DNA from: Magicicada septendecula
Taxonomy: Eukaryota; Arthropoda; Insecta; Hemiptera; Cicadidae
Assembly (NCBI GenBank): GCA_034769895.1
Contig: CM068370.1
Location: 40,753,844 to 40,817,843, forward strand
Length of the DNA stretch: 64,000 nt
Direction of reading: 5' to 3'
The first letter of the stretch is position 1, and every line of letters begins with the position of its first letter. The notes beneath the pieces were generated by a model. It was not told the DNA's origin, searched no databases, and saw only the letters and a list, made by a program, of their open reading frames with translations. This document shows, piece by piece, positions 22,277-34,896 of the stretch. A program made the translations under genes and the position numbers.

Positions 22277-23752
22277 TGTAACGGTACATAACCCGGTCCC
22301 AATGAATGATAACTTTGTGATACCATAAAGGTCAGAAATGGGTAAACTATAACGAGCTCAAAATTAAGTTGTATCACTAAACATTATAAACAATTAAAGT
22401 GATATACAGTGACAAGTGAGTTATAGTGTACCCAATGAGGTAATAAGTGAAGGTGAAGGGAACTTCTTACAGAATTGTACTGTAAATGTGAGAATTATAA
22501 ACTATAATAGTAGATCATGATGCTATTAACTAATAATGTATTTTGTTTAGTTATTGTAGGATTTATATTGTGTAGTACCTATGTTAATTTTATATTTTAT
22601 AAAATAATGTTTTTATTGTATAAGATAACCCAGGGTTTGTGTTAAAAACTTAAAAGATTTAAATATCAGATGATAATGAAAATTAAAATAATACTGTATG
22701 AGGGAAATGGCAGAAGAAAATAGTCCAGTGTAAGAATACTATAAGAGATTAATAAATAATATATAAATTCATTTAAAGTTAATAAAAATATTAAATACTT
22801 ATATCCAAAGTTATAAGAAAATAAACAGAAAACTATTATGTAAATCAAATTGGGAAAGAAACCAAAATTAAAAAGAATTATTTTTCTGTAAATCAAAAAC
22901 AAATTTATAATAATTACAAACTGCCTATATACTAAAAAGTAAATAGCAGAACCAATAAAAAGATATATAAAAATTATGGGTTACTAAGAGTAACGAAAAT
23001 AACAAGTATTGTTTAATTGAATTTGAAATTTAAACCTGTCCAGTTGACAAAATGATGAGATAAAAATTTATTAAAATATCCTTTTGGAACCTTTTGAAAA
23101 GCACAAAATTGTTACAAAATTAAAGAACAGTATAAACATGATGTATTACTCCCTTAGTTATCAAAGTTAACTTGCTATACTCCATAATAAAAGTGAAAAA
23201 AAAACATTTTTGGACGAGTAGGCATAGCTTAGCAGAGTTCGAGTTTTAACGAGATAATATTTGCCAGACGGTTGTGAAATTACCACCAAATACGAACACC
23301 ACCTGAGAAGCGGCTTCACCCAAGTAAGAACTTCAAGAAGAGAGGTAATATAAACATTTCTTTTAATATTTAACGAAGAAACCTCCAACGGAATGGTCGT
23401 GTAGTCCATAAACGATTAAAACGTAATCACATGTTTTAATAAAAACAAACTCCATCTGCTCTCTTACGGACATTTCCGGAACTACGTACTAAGCGAAATA
23501 AACAAATTTTGAATATTTTTTTCTATATTTGTAAAGCGTAGTATAATTATCCATTTCTGACCATCTCATAACAAAAAGAACTTACCCTTAACCCTGGGGA
23601 AAATAACTAAAAGAATTATATGTTGATTGATGTTTAAACAAAAGATAAAATTGTAAAATCGCTCAAAACTGTATATTTTTTATGACAATTCCTTGTTACT
23701 CAATGAAGTCGATATCATTTCCTAGTTAATGAAAATATCGATTGTAATATTT

Positions 23753-26667
23753 CAGGGTTCATACGCGTCCTGGAAAACCTGGAATACCTGAAATTTGATA
23801 AATGTCCTGGAATACCTGGAAATGTCATGGAATTTTCTGATTTGTCATGGATTTTTGTTTTTTGTCATGGAATTTTCTTCATATTATTGCTAAGAGTTGA
23901 AAAGGATGTTTTTTCACTCACGTCCCAGAAAAATTATGTTTTCTTGTATACAAGTTAATTGACAGCAGTTCATGTGCTAAATATGGGAGGATGGTTGGGT
24001 GATCAACAGAATCAAAGAAGCTAGTTTGTCAAAATATTTCCATTTGTTTTTACCAAAAAATTCTTGCAATGGCCTCAACAACCTTTTTTCAGCAATGTTT
24101 CCTGACAGTGAAATTGCCAAAAGCTTTTCATGTGCACCAACTAAGTGTTCATACTTACTTTGTTTTGGGATTGCACAGTACTTTAAAGACAAATTGTATC
24201 AACACATTTCTAAGTGTGAATTTTTCTCGTTGTGCTTTGATGGCAGTATAAACAAGTTTATTCAAAAAGATCAAGTAGATATTATCAGGTCTTGGGATGA
24301 AGAAGCGCAGATAGTAACAAGCAGATACTTGGATTCTCAATTTCTGGGACATGCCAAAGCCGCTGATTTAGTCAAAGCTCTTCAAGGGGCCATGGAAAAA
24401 TTGAATTCAGCAAAGTTGCTTCAAATAGGTATGGACGGGCCAAATGTAAATTTAAAAGCATTGAAGGATCTTATTATGAATAGAGAAACCATGTACCCTG
24501 AATACCCCCGGCTCATTGATATTGGTAGCTGTAGCATTCATACTCTTCACAGATCCTTTGAAGTTGGAGCTGAGCATACAGGTTGGGACTTAGCCACCCT
24601 CTTGAGAGCATTGTGGCAAATATTGAAAGATTCACCTGCTAGGAGAAGCGATTTCTTAGCTCTCAATGAAACTGGGTTGATGCCACTTAAATTTTGTGCT
24701 ACAAGGTGGGTTGAGGATGTAGCTGTGAGTGACCGAGCCATAACAATTTGGCCTTCTGTAGTAAAGTTTATTGACTCTTATAAAGACAAACCACGGTCTG
24801 AGGTGGTGTCAAAATCTTTTCAGATTGTAAAAGAGGCAACTAAAGATCCTCTAGTAGTTGCCAAGCTTAGCTTCTTTTCTTTTGTAGGCAAACAAATGCA
24901 GCCTTACCTGAAAGGTTATCAAACAGATGAGTCTATGTTACGTTTCCAAGCTATTGATATTTTGAAATTGCTCTACAACCTCATGTCTCTATTTGTTAAG
25001 AAGGACGTTCTTGATAAAAGTAATACTGATTTTGCTCTGTGTTCAGTTGATTTTGATAAAAAAGAAAATCTGCAATTCTCTAACAAAGTTGAGACAGGGT
25101 TTGCCATCAGAGAAATCTTAAGCAAGCTTTAGAAAGAAAAGAAAGTCAATGAAAAAGAAGTGTCGGTGTTTAAGTTGGAATGCCAAATGTTTTTGAAGGC
25201 TGTAGTAAAGAAAGTAATAGACAAGAACCCCTTGAAATATCCAGTCGTCAGATTTGCCAGGTGTCTCGAACCTAAGTCAATGGTAGTAGATAAATCAAAA
25301 ACCATTGAAACTTTCACAAAATTACTACAAGAACTTCAGAAAAGAAAAATTATGCTCCCAATAAACTATGATAGTGCTCTATCTGAACTGAAGCTGCTTT
25401 TTACAGAATGCCCAATAACAGAGTTCAGCAAGTTTGAAAAGTCCAAAGACAGGATAGATTCCTTCTACTATGACGTCATTGGGGCTAAGAAACAATATTC
25501 CCATTTGTGGAAGGTTATTAAGATAGTCTTAACCCTCTCCCACGGACAGGCTTTGGTTGAACGAGGGTTTTCTTTAAATAAAGAAATAGTTGTGGAAAAC
25601 TTCAAAGAAGAAAGTTTGGTAGTTCTTCGATTGGTGTGTGATGAATTGAAAAGTGTTGATTTACATGAAGTTCCTATTACCAAAGAACTTCTGTCATATG
25701 CCCGATCTGCGAGAATGAGATATCAAAACTATCTAGATGACCAAAAGAAGAAAGAGGAAAAAACCAAGAAAAGAACTTCAAAAACTGAAAAATTAAAGTC
25801 TATGAAGAAAAGAAAGTTGGATCTTGAAAATGCCATTGAGACAATGACAAAAGAAGCTGATGCAGTGGCACTGAAAGCTGAAAACAAGAAAGACTTTACA
25901 TTGCTGGCTAAATCAAATTCTTTTAGGTTAAAGACAACTCAAATGGCAGCTGATGTTGAAAAAATAAACAAAGAGATTATTGAGCTATCCAAAGAATGTT
26001 AAGTTGTGCAATACTGTAGCAATTTAAGTACCGGTAGCCTGATATCTCCCTCCTTTAATTAAAGACTAAAATAACGTGATGTAGTTAAGTCGTTCTAGAA
26101 TAATAAGAAGGGTACCTTTAAGATATTAAGATTTTAATTAAGATGTTTTTGAATAATAAACTTTCCCTTGGCCATACCCCATCCAGAAACAAAATTTCAA
26201 TGACTTGCCCATTTTATCTTTTAAAGATCTTAGTTGTTATGTATGAATATAATAATTCCTGTAATTCTTGAGTCTTTCAGTTATATGTCAGCCAAACCAG
26301 TTTCCTATTTCAACATTAAACTCAATGCAATATTCTTATATTCAAAAATTAAAAAGAAAAGTTTGTAAAGTGCATTGAAATTTTGTTTTCAACCGGCCTC
26401 TTATGGTTGGGGATATTTTATAAAAAAAATATTTTTATTTTTGACTTAAAATAGCTTGACTGATATAGATGTATCTTAGGTTTGTATATAATTATATACA
26501 ATGCAAGAAATAAAACTATTTATCATTAAATCTTTGACTTTGGGTATTTTGAATGTCGCGAGTGTGTATTTTGAGTGCCGCGAGTGTCCTTGAAAATCTA
26601 GATTTTGTCATGGAAATGTCCTGGAATTGTCGTGGAAAAAATATTTGTTAAACCTGTAAGAACCTTG
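23753..26667 (+). mobile_element. hAT-like DNA transposon, 2.9 kb
   Basis: Ends CAGGGTTCATACGCG and, read inward from the right, CAAGGTTCTTACAGG are imperfect inverted repeats. The uninterrupted E3 LTR copy at 37.74-37.77 kb gives the empty site and shows a 5-base duplication, TATTT (23748-23752 and 26668-26672). Five bases is short for hAT (usually 8), but hAT groups with 5-6 base duplications are known. Both ends carry reiterated CCTGGAA and TCATGGAA words (for example 23761-23860 and 26580-26635), likely transposase-binding repeats. Confidence 0.88.
23999..26002 (+). pseudogene. hAT-family transposase with one in-frame stop
   Basis: One reading frame runs from 23999 to 26002 with a single TAG at 25130-25132. 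The N-terminal part (377 residues) has FDGS (Asp 81 as counted from 23999) and MDGPNVN (Asp 146), fitting the first two catalytic acids of hAT enzymes. The second part (from 25160) has YSHLWKVIKIVLTLSHGQA followed by VERGFS, the hAT C-terminal dimerisation signature with its conserved Trp and Glu. It ends in a lysine-rich coiled coil. No BED zinc finger is visible upstream. The single stop suggests recent inactivation or a wrong base. A start further left is not supported because stops intervene. Confidence 0.85.
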
Positions 26668-27340
26668 TATTTGTATTGTGGCTGAAGGGAGAAAACCAAT
26701 AATATACACAATAAATATTATTGAAAAAATGATATTGAATAATAAAAATGTGTTGCCTTTCTTGTAGTGGGTAGTTGTAGTAAGTTTCAGAACAAATAAG
26801 AAGAAGACGATCCACCGGGTCATATTCTGCCACAGTGTCGTCTGGTTAACCTAGGTTTGGAGACTCGTGTCAAAATCAGCTGATTCGATTCACGGCGAAT
26901 ATTTGAAAAATTTATAAATCGTCTAAACCGAGGGTAAACAAACGGTACTTGCTCTCTCTTCAAAATAAGGCTAAACAACTTCCCTACTTGACCCAAATCA
27001 CACACACTCGATTTCTGCTTTGTTTGAGTAACATTACCAACAACTTTATTTAAACTTCGGTCTTTATAATTCATAAGTGGCGACTGCGGAGAGGTGTTCG
27101 GACCGATCAGAGGGACGCTCGAGTAGAACATTACAAATTGGCGCTTACAACATTGGGGCTTGATTCATTATAAACCCGTAATTGTAATACACTCTTGGAG
27201 AGGCGGAAACCTTCAAATAAACCGTCACGTTACAAAATTGACGCTAACAACGTGGGACAAATAAAACAAAGTTTCCATTAAGTAAAGTACTATTTAAGGT
27301 CAGGAGAGAAACACCTCTAAGATACCAGAACGTTACAGAT

Positions 27341-27353
27341 TGGCGCTCAACGT
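27341..27353 (+). promoter_or_regulatory. E3 primer-binding-site-like word
   Basis: TGGCGCTCAACGT three bases after the LTR end; shares TGGCGC with the sites of E1 and E4 but the tRNA is not clear. Confidence 0.5.
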
Positions 27354-27404
27354 AAAAGGGCTGTAATTAGAAAAGAATTTTGATATATTTAATAAATTAA
27401 TATA

Positions 27405-27425
27405 CCAAAAAAAAAAAAAAAAAAA
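27405..27425 (+). repeat. Poly-A run in the E3 leader
   Basis: About 20 A in a row between the E3 primer site and its open frame. Confidence 0.85.
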
Positions 27426-27600
27426 TTAATTATCGTCGGCAGTTATGAGGAAACAAGAAATGCATAATACCAGAGGCAGATCAATGAAGAGGGCAGAAGA
27501 AAAGGAGAAGGAAGAAGGTGGACAGGAACGAGAGATAGAAATATTTACGGACAGTGAAATGGAACAACCGGTGAGTGATAAATAAGAAACTGAAGCAATT

Positions 27601-28803
27601 ATGAGCACGGAAAAGGAAATATTGGAAGAGGATGCCCAAGGGGACCAACCAGATAAAGCGGAAGCCAGGAGAGAACCAAATTGGCAAGACATGATGAGAT
27701 TTATAGCCGAGAAGTTTGATAAAATAGATGAGAATTTTAAGAAACAGGAGGAAAACTCGAAGCAAACCAATGAGGAAAATAAGGAGAATTTTAAGAAACA
27801 GGAGGAACAAAATAGACAGACCAATGAGAAAATAGATAGCATTCAGGAAAGTTTAGTCAAACAACTAAATGAAAAAATAGAGACCATTCATGGAAATATC
27901 AAACAAACCATGAATGAACAATACCATGAACTGAAAGAAACTGTTGAAGGACAAAGAGAAGAGATGAATGCAAAATTTGAAGAGAATAATGAGAATTTAA
28001 AACAATTTGAGGGTAAGATGGAGAAGTTCAATAAGGAGATATGGAAAACTTTCGGGGAGAAGTTTGAAAATGTTGATACACTTAGCCAAAAGGCAGATAC
28101 ATACAAGGAGGTGACAAATAAGCAAATGGATGAAGGTTTCAAGAGTTTGGATGAAACATTAGACAGCACTTCCGAAGGTATTATAGTAAGTCCAAACACA
28201 GAAGAGAGTAGCAAGAAAACAGAAATTAGAGAAGACCAGAAGGCATTGCTATCTGAAAATAAGAAAATAAGGAAAATATGGAGAAAGAAAATATTCAATA
28301 CAAAAGAAGAAATGGAGATGAGGAAGGGTGGATTAATTAATATATTTAACCCTCCCATTAATAAACGAAGGGAGTTAAATAAAGTTAGAAATTGTAGACA
28401 AAACTCAACAAAAATATCAAAGGTAAAGCACCATAGAATAATAACAAAAAACTTGAATAAATTTAAATATCAGTTAAAAATATCGACGATCAAAGAGTAT
28501 CTGACCACATCAATTATATTTTCAAGACGGAGTATACCAACAGAACATTGTGTAAATAATACAGAGGTCAAAGAGAATGGAATAGTGGCATATATGAGTG
28601 ATTACATTAAAATAGAGGAGATACAATACCTATTAATTAAGAAGGATCTAAATATGACCGAAAACCGTGACTTAAATGAAGACTTTGTATCAGCCGAGTT
28701 ACAGTACCAGATACACGAGAGATATTTAACAAGGACAAAAATCATTATAGACACCCCAGTAATCCGAGAACATGTAGTACCTGAGTTAATGGACCACGGT
28801 TAA
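27601..28803 (+). CDS. E3 coiled-coil protein, 400 residues, unrecognised
   Basis: An open frame from MSTEKEILEEDAQGDQPDKA to ELMDHG. Residues about 40-180 are a long charged coiled coil with reiterated words such as NFKKQEE and KFDKIDENF. Residues 220-300 are basic (KIRKIWRKKIF, NKRRELNKVRN). The last 100 have no motif I know. It shares the layout of the E1, E2 and E4 products (short N-terminus, coiled coil, charged C-terminus) but little wording. By place after the primer site it is the gag position. No zinc knuckle, protease or polymerase follows. Looks whole. The function is inferred as structural or RNA-binding at most. Confidence 0.6.
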   Translation: MSTEKEILEEDAQGDQPDKAEARREPNWQDMMRFIAEKFDKIDENFKKQEENSKQTNEENKENFKKQEEQNRQTNEKIDSIQESLVKQLNEKIETIHGNIKQTMNEQYHELKETVEGQREEMNAKFEENNENLKQFEGKMEKFNKEIWKTFGEKFENVDTLSQKADTYKEVTNKQMDEGFKSLDETLDSTSEGIIVSPNTEESSKKTEIREDQKALLSENKKIRKIWRKKIFNTKEEMEMRKGGLINIFNPPINKRRELNKVRNCRQNSTKISKVKHHRIITKNLNKFKYQLKISTIKEYLTTSIIFSRRSIPTEHCVNNTEVKENGIVAYMSDYIKIEEIQYLLIKKDLNMTENRDLNEDFVSAELQYQIHERYLTRTKIIIDTPVIREHVVPELMDHG

Positions 28804-30151
28804 CCTAAATAATAACAAACCAGAAAAGGGGACTGAAATTCTGAAAACCGACCCAGCAGCCCATTGAATAGCGGAAGAAAACCCCAAAATTCAAAAAGGA
28901 CGTAAGGACAACTTACTCAACAATTTATTCAGGAACAAGACGATTTAATAAAAACTATGTAAGTACAACTTACTCAAGTTATTTTGAAACCATATAATTT
29001 AAAATGAAGAGACTAAAACCCCAAAATTCAAAAGTATGTAAGGACAACTTACTTAATTTATTCAGAAATAATACGATTTAAGATATTTCAAAACCATTTG
29101 ATTTAACAAAAAATAAGAATAGATTAGTAAATAAGAGTTATAAAGAATTGATTTAAAATGAAATAATAGGGAAAAGTAATATTTTTAATGGTAACAAACA
29201 GAAGAAAAATTAAATGAACAGAAACAATTGATGGTAATTTGCTCAGATAAGAAGAATAAAGAATAATTTAATGACTCCAATGAAACTGAAGGAGGATGAT
29301 AATTAATACAATAAGTAGAATTTCTCGGAATTGAAGATTATATAAGAAGAAATGATACGGAGAAATATGTCACAAGAAGTAAAGTCAAAAGAATTTTAAC
29401 ATAAGGCCTATCAATAATGTTATATGCTATTAGTTAATGGAAAAGAAGAAGGAATCAAGGAGAAGAAGAAATATATAAATAAATGCAAACAGCTACAGTA
29501 TGAAGAATCCCAAAAGTGTTTAGTACTAGTCGCTAATTGACTACTACTTATAATTTTTTTTATTTTTATGTATTGACCGTAGAAATGTTCCGGCAATAAT
29601 TTTTATGAGCAGGGATGATGTTCCCCTGGTCTCAGAAGGTGTAAGGATGGACAGCGGAGTATGGACCCAGAGTGGCCACCCGACTGGTACCACCGCACAA
29701 GATAGGGAAAAATGTTAGGGAAATTGAATATTTAAGGGATAATAATTATAAAATAGCTGTATAGATTGATATTAGATTCCAGAAGTATAGATGAAGAAAA
29801 TAGAAGGAAGATAGCAGACCGAAGCTTAATTGATAAAGCTAATTTATAGAAATGAGTGTTAAAACAAGTTTAGTATGATTAGTGTGACCAGTCCTTATCA
29901 AATAAAATGTGGAAGTACCACTACCCAGAGAAATAAATAATTGATGAATTTGCGTCCAAGAGAGAGAGAGTACAGTAAGAAAACAGCAATTACCACCAGT
30001 CTGAATTACCAGTCAGTTTACAACCAGTTTGAAATAAAGGAAGATATTATGAAGAATAAAACCAAGAATATTAGGAGAATTGAAACAATCAACAATTTAT
30101 TTTAGTAAACGAGTAAAACCAAAATAAATTTTTTCTAGTGGGGGGGCTTTA
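28804..30151 (+). other. E3 internal non-coding 3' part
   Basis: No coding similarity. A G/C-richer island at about 29625-29700 stands out. The last 110 bases are duplicated before the left LTR. A stem ATTTATTTT/AAAATAAAT at 30095-30129 sits a few bases before the polypurine tract. Confidence 0.6.
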
Positions 30152-31227
30152 TGTAACGGTACATAACCCGGTCCCAATGAATGATAACTTTGTGATACCA
30201 TAAAGGTCAGAAATGGGTAAACTATAACGAGCTCAAAATTAAGTTGTATCACTAAACATTATAAACAATTAAAGTGATATACAGTGACAAGTGAGTTATA
30301 GTGTACCCAATGAGGTAATAAGTGAAGGTGAAGGGAACTTCTTACAGAATTGTACTGTAAATGTGAGAATTATAAACTATAATAGTAGATCATGATGCTA
30401 TTAACTAATAATGTATTTTGTTTAGTTATTGTAGGATTTATATTGTGTAGTACCTATGTTAATTTTATATTTTATAAAATAATGTTTTTATTGTATAAGA
30501 TAACCCAGGGTTTGTGTTAAAAACTTAAAAGATTTAAATATCAGATGATAATGAAAATTAAAATAATACTGTATGAGGGAAATGGCAGAAGAAAATAGTC
30601 CAGTGTAAGAATACTATAAGAGATTAATAAATAATATATAAATTCATTTAAAGTTAATAAAAATATTAAATACTTATATCCAAAGTTATAAGAAAATAAA
30701 CAGAAAACTATTATGTAAATCAAATTGGGAAAGAAACCAAAATTAAAAAGAATTATTTTTCTGTAAATCAAAAATAAATTTATAATAATTACAAACTGCC
30801 TATATACTAAAAAGTAAATAGCAGAACCAATAAAAAGATATATAAAAATTATGGGTTACTAAGAGTAACGAAAATAACAAGTATTGTTTAATTGAATTTG
30901 AAATTTAAACCTGTCCAGTTGACAAAATGATGAGATAAAAATTTATTAAAATATCCTTTTGGAACCTTTTGAAAAGCACAAAATTGTTACAAAATTAAAG
31001 AACAGTATAAACATGATGTATTACTCCCTTAGTTATCAAAGTTAACTTGCTATACTCCATAATAAAAGTGAAAAAAAAAACATTTTTGGACGAGTAGGCA
31101 TAGCCTAGCAGAGTTCGAGTTTTAACGAGATAATATTTGCCAGACGGTTGTGAAATTACCACCAAATACGAACACCACCTGAGAAGCGGCTTCACCCAAG
31201 TAAGAACTTCAAGAAGAGAGGTAATAT

Positions 31228-32387
31228 TGTATAAAAACTTACTTATTATACATTTAATTTTACTGTTTATTACTTACCGATATTTTGGATCTTCCTAAGG
31301 GTACCCAGAGTTCTTTTATAAGCGAGGTCAGAAACAGTGAGGTTACGAAATAAGTATTAATACACATTTTGAATGAAGAGAATTAATATTTTAATCTTGT
31401 CGTTTAAATTCAAATTAGAAAACAAATTTTACCATGCTTTTTCATCTTACATAACTTCTTACTGATTTCTTCTTTTGTTTGATTCGCTACACGAGTACTA
31501 CTTGTAATTACTTATTCTACTGTCTTACCTTAATTAGATCACATAAACACAAACAGCCCAGCCTGCAACACACCCACTCACACAGAATATTATTTAAACC
31601 CTTAACATTTTAAAAACCTCTCCCTGCCGGCACGCGTTTATAACTTGAGCACTTAATTTTTTCATTTTGTATTTAGTCGTGTCCGAAAATAGTTTATATG
31701 GGTTCTTCTTTGTTGTATCAGATTAGCCGCACTTCATTTTATTTACTGCACTGAATTTTAATTTAGAAAAGTTTTATTTTCTGAGCCCTGTTTAACGGAC
31801 TGCCTGCGCAGTCGAAAGTCGGCAAAGGACTGCCAGCGTCTCTCAGTTCCCCACTCCTGGAGCATTTTTGTCAAGACGACGGACATCAATGCCTTACAGT
31901 TAGTCGTCGCAGTTTCGTCCTATGCAGTGTATGTAAGTTTTGGGTTAACATGGTACATGATCTCATCTAGGCATTGGCGGACATCCTTAAAGTGGGTGGG
32001 ACTTAAACAGCATTTCCGTAAAGTCTTGGAGAAGGCGATGAATATTATCCTCTCTAGCCATCTTGGTTTTTACCATCGCTTGGGTTGGCGCCCATGCTCG
32101 AGTAGTGGCATGTGTGCACTGCCACACACGTACAGAGTTCTGCGAATTTTTAGGGTGGCGCGAATTCTCTGCCGCATTCCTCGACAACAACTGCGCCTTA
32201 CTGCTTTGTTTCAAACTGTTTCTTTCACAATGGAAATAACGTTGCCATGCGTTCTGTTAGCATGGAATGAAACTGGTTGCACAATAATTTTCACAACTTT
32301 TAGACAAACCCGCCCAAAATGAAATAAATAAAAATATAATTATCCCATACTGTGGAAAATAAAAACACCCAAAAATGACCCGCTACA
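31228..32387 (-). repeat. E4 LTR (3' copy)
   Basis: 1160 bp; TGTAGCGGG... to ...TTTATACA in element orientation. Partner 36194-37353. Open frames across it (131 and 75 residues) are present in both copies but resemble nothing known. Confidence 0.94.
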
Positions 32388-32396
32388 ATACCCCCT

Positions 32397-32437
32397 CGAT
32401 GAGAATTCTGCTGTCCACAACAGAAGAAATCTCATCG
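32397..32437 (-). ncRNA. Conserved hairpin next to the E4 polypurine tract
   Basis: In element orientation the base stem is CGATGAGA with TCTCATCG. The upper stem is TTCTGTTG with CAGCAGAA (one wobble). The 3' arm runs into GAGGGGGTAT. It has the same place and length as in E1 and E2, but with exchanged base pairs. Confidence 0.8.
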
Positions 32438-32499
32438 ATAAACCCCGAAGAGGACCGGTGAGGAACTAGTGCCAACAACACCCTTGTTCTTAATCTTCA

Positions 32500-32625
32500 T
32501 GGGTACACGACCCCCCTGGCTCAGCGACCATGGACTCATCTGAACGAGATCACTGGACTTCTCCGTAAGAGATCCCAACACCGAGAAATCGAGCAGACTC
32601 GTACCACGGCGCACCTCGCCTTTTA
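32500..32625 (-). other. E4 conserved non-coding block B
   Basis: In element orientation contains GTGTTGGGATCTC, GGAGAAGTCCAGTGATCTCG and TTCAGATGAG, in the same order as in E1 and E2; the first third is diverged. Confidence 0.7.
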
Positions 32626-32639
32626 ACATGCTACCCCCA

Positions 32640-34890
32640 AAATTCTCAATCCCTGGCTTAAATTATTCCAGATCCTCTACCGATATGTTTCCCCTTGTAT
32701 GCAAGCTGGGCTGCCTTTAGCAGATACTGGGCTCACACACACTCACATTACATATTACCATAACACATTAAAAATAAAAGATTTCTTTTAAAATTTATTA
32801 AAAATTTAAAAAATCCAAAATTCAAAAAAAATAATATTTTATCAAAAAATTGTCTTCCTTGTTTTTCTAAATTTTTGTTTCAAATGACTTAACCTAGACA
32901 TTTCTACTAATCTAAACACATCCTTACTCTAACATGAGAACCACTTATAGTCTACCAATACAATGCAATACAATAAAATAAACATGGTTAATGCACACAT
33001 AATAAAAGAATCATTATCTAAAATATTCATTCGCTGGCAGGCGAAAAATCAAAATTTTTGTTTTTTTTTCAAAAAAAAAATTAAAATTTTCAAAAATTTT
33101 AAAATTCAAAAAAAATTTAAATTTATTTTAATGTTTCCCTCATATGCAAAATTATTTAAATATTGGTTTGAATTAATTAAACCAACAAATTAAAATTGGC
33201 TTCCTACTACACAAGCTTAGTAGGTGTATGATCTCATCAGCTGATCGAAACTAGGTCAAGTCCAAAACCCTTGACCTCCATATGTTATGTATACTTTCTG
33301 CAAATACATACAACATCTGTAACAATCTAACTCAAAGCACAAAACATAATAAAATAAAATATTTAAAATGAACAAAATATTGATATAAATAATCATCAAC
33401 TTGACATTTAAATTATTTAAAATAAACAATTCTTGACTTTACATTACTTTCGATTCTATCAAAATTCTGTCACTGGTTTCGAAAAAATAAAAATTTTATA
33501 TTCTTTATCATAAATTTCTCTCTTTATTTAACAGTTTAATTCTACATTACTGTGGGTGATTTAAATTATTTATCTCATCTAATGTATTACTTGATCTGTA
33601 TACCCATATAATTGACATTGCTATTATTACATTAAAATAACCCAATCACATTTAACCTTGGTAAAAATCTACATACCCTACAAATTATACACATTACATT
33701 TTAATTTCAACTGAACTGTTATTAATTAACCATCAATTATTTATCATTTGATTCTATGCAATCCAAATTTATTATTGCCCTTCATGTAACATTATATTTC
33801 ATCTCTGATTACTTTTCTACTATGATTTTCTATCTAACTCTTCACATTTCCATCATTGCTTAAACTGGGTGACCCCTGTATTCCCTATGCTTTCAACCGA
33901 ATAGACATTTAAATAACTCTCCCTTTTTTACTAACAACCACTATGAACCACTTATGACACCAATCTCTCATTTATAAATACCTTTCACTAATTCCACTTA
34001 CCTCTGGCACCGCTCATCGTTGTACTAGGATGTGTGTTCCCTACCTGGCTATACCCATACGAGCCAATGCCCCTCCAAAATATCGGCAAACACTCACGCG
34101 AACTACTCTATTCTCGCCACAACGCCGCACGTTGTTCACACCTTACCACCTCATCCTTACTACAAAATATCATCAACAAATATGTTTAAATCTCATTCAC
34201 ATTACTCCTCTCTACATATACTCACTACTACTGTGTCAACATCAATACTTCTCAAAATACTATAACATGTATAAACTCAAAACAACATTACCTTATATCA
34301 TCTCTACTAATTCAACTTTAACTTTGACAGATCTATATGTCACATAAAATATTTATCACCCAAAATCTATTTTCCACATTTTACCTTGATATAACACTAG
34401 AAAATTCATCACTTCTCTCCTTACAATAATATACCTCCATTTGACCGTATTATCTGTTTAATCATCTACCAATCATCACAGAATCTTAATTTCATAAAAT
34501 CATTTAACTTCATTCTCAAACTTTCTTTTATATGACCTTAATTAAGTAATTATTTTTCAATTATTTAATTCAATTCTTTAACAGTTCACAATTATTTTCA
34601 TCGCTTATTTAGTCTGTGAAATTATATAATTATTATTAATTTATACTGGTTAATTGCAAATTCAATTTAATTGATAATTAATGTTATCACTTTCTACTGT
34701 ACCTACACATTGTTTACATAACCTATAGTACACTATCATGTAGTACACAAATACACTTAACATAATGACAGTAACACATAAAAGAATATACAGTCCAACT
34801 CATTATTTCTTATCATTAACCACAAATCGTTCCATAAGACAATGCACTTCAAAACCACCTTATTCATATCATTAAATGTTCATGAACAAT
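32640..34890 (-). other. E4 internal non-coding region
   Basis: AT-rich, no protein similarity. Part of block A lies at about 34003-34130 (GGTAGGGAACACACATCCT and GAGCGGTGCCAGAGG in element orientation). Forward frames of up to 105 residues here are shadows. Confidence 0.6.
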
Positions 34891-34896
34891 AAACAA

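Larger units (their letters stand above)
22277..27337 (+). repeat. E3 LTR (5' copy), split by a hAT-like transposon
   Basis: TGTAACGGTAC... to ...ACGTTACA; LTR segments 22277-23752 and 26673-27337 (one copy of the TATTT duplication counted). The right part has two primer-site-like words after TTACA, near 27134 and 27234, before the true end. Confidence 0.88.

Noticed and set aside
22666-22902. Hydrophobic reverse frames in the E3 LTRs (also 30541-30771)
   Set aside because: AT-rich LTR sequence gives F/I/L/Y strings by chance; no start context or homology.
23758-26600. Host gene with a zinc-finger/hAT-domesticated protein
   Set aside because: Inverted ends, a 5-base duplication and an empty site in the sister LTR show it is a transposon copy, not a host gene.
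27426-28358. Leucine/serine/phenylalanine-rich reverse frames opposite the E3 protein
   Set aside because: Mirror images of a lysine/glutamate-rich coiled-coil frame; not real membrane proteins.
31927-32322. 131-residue frame in the E4 LTR (second copy at 36893-37288)
   Set aside because: Present twice only because it lies in the LTR; antisense to the element, no similarity. Probably chance in U3/R sequence.
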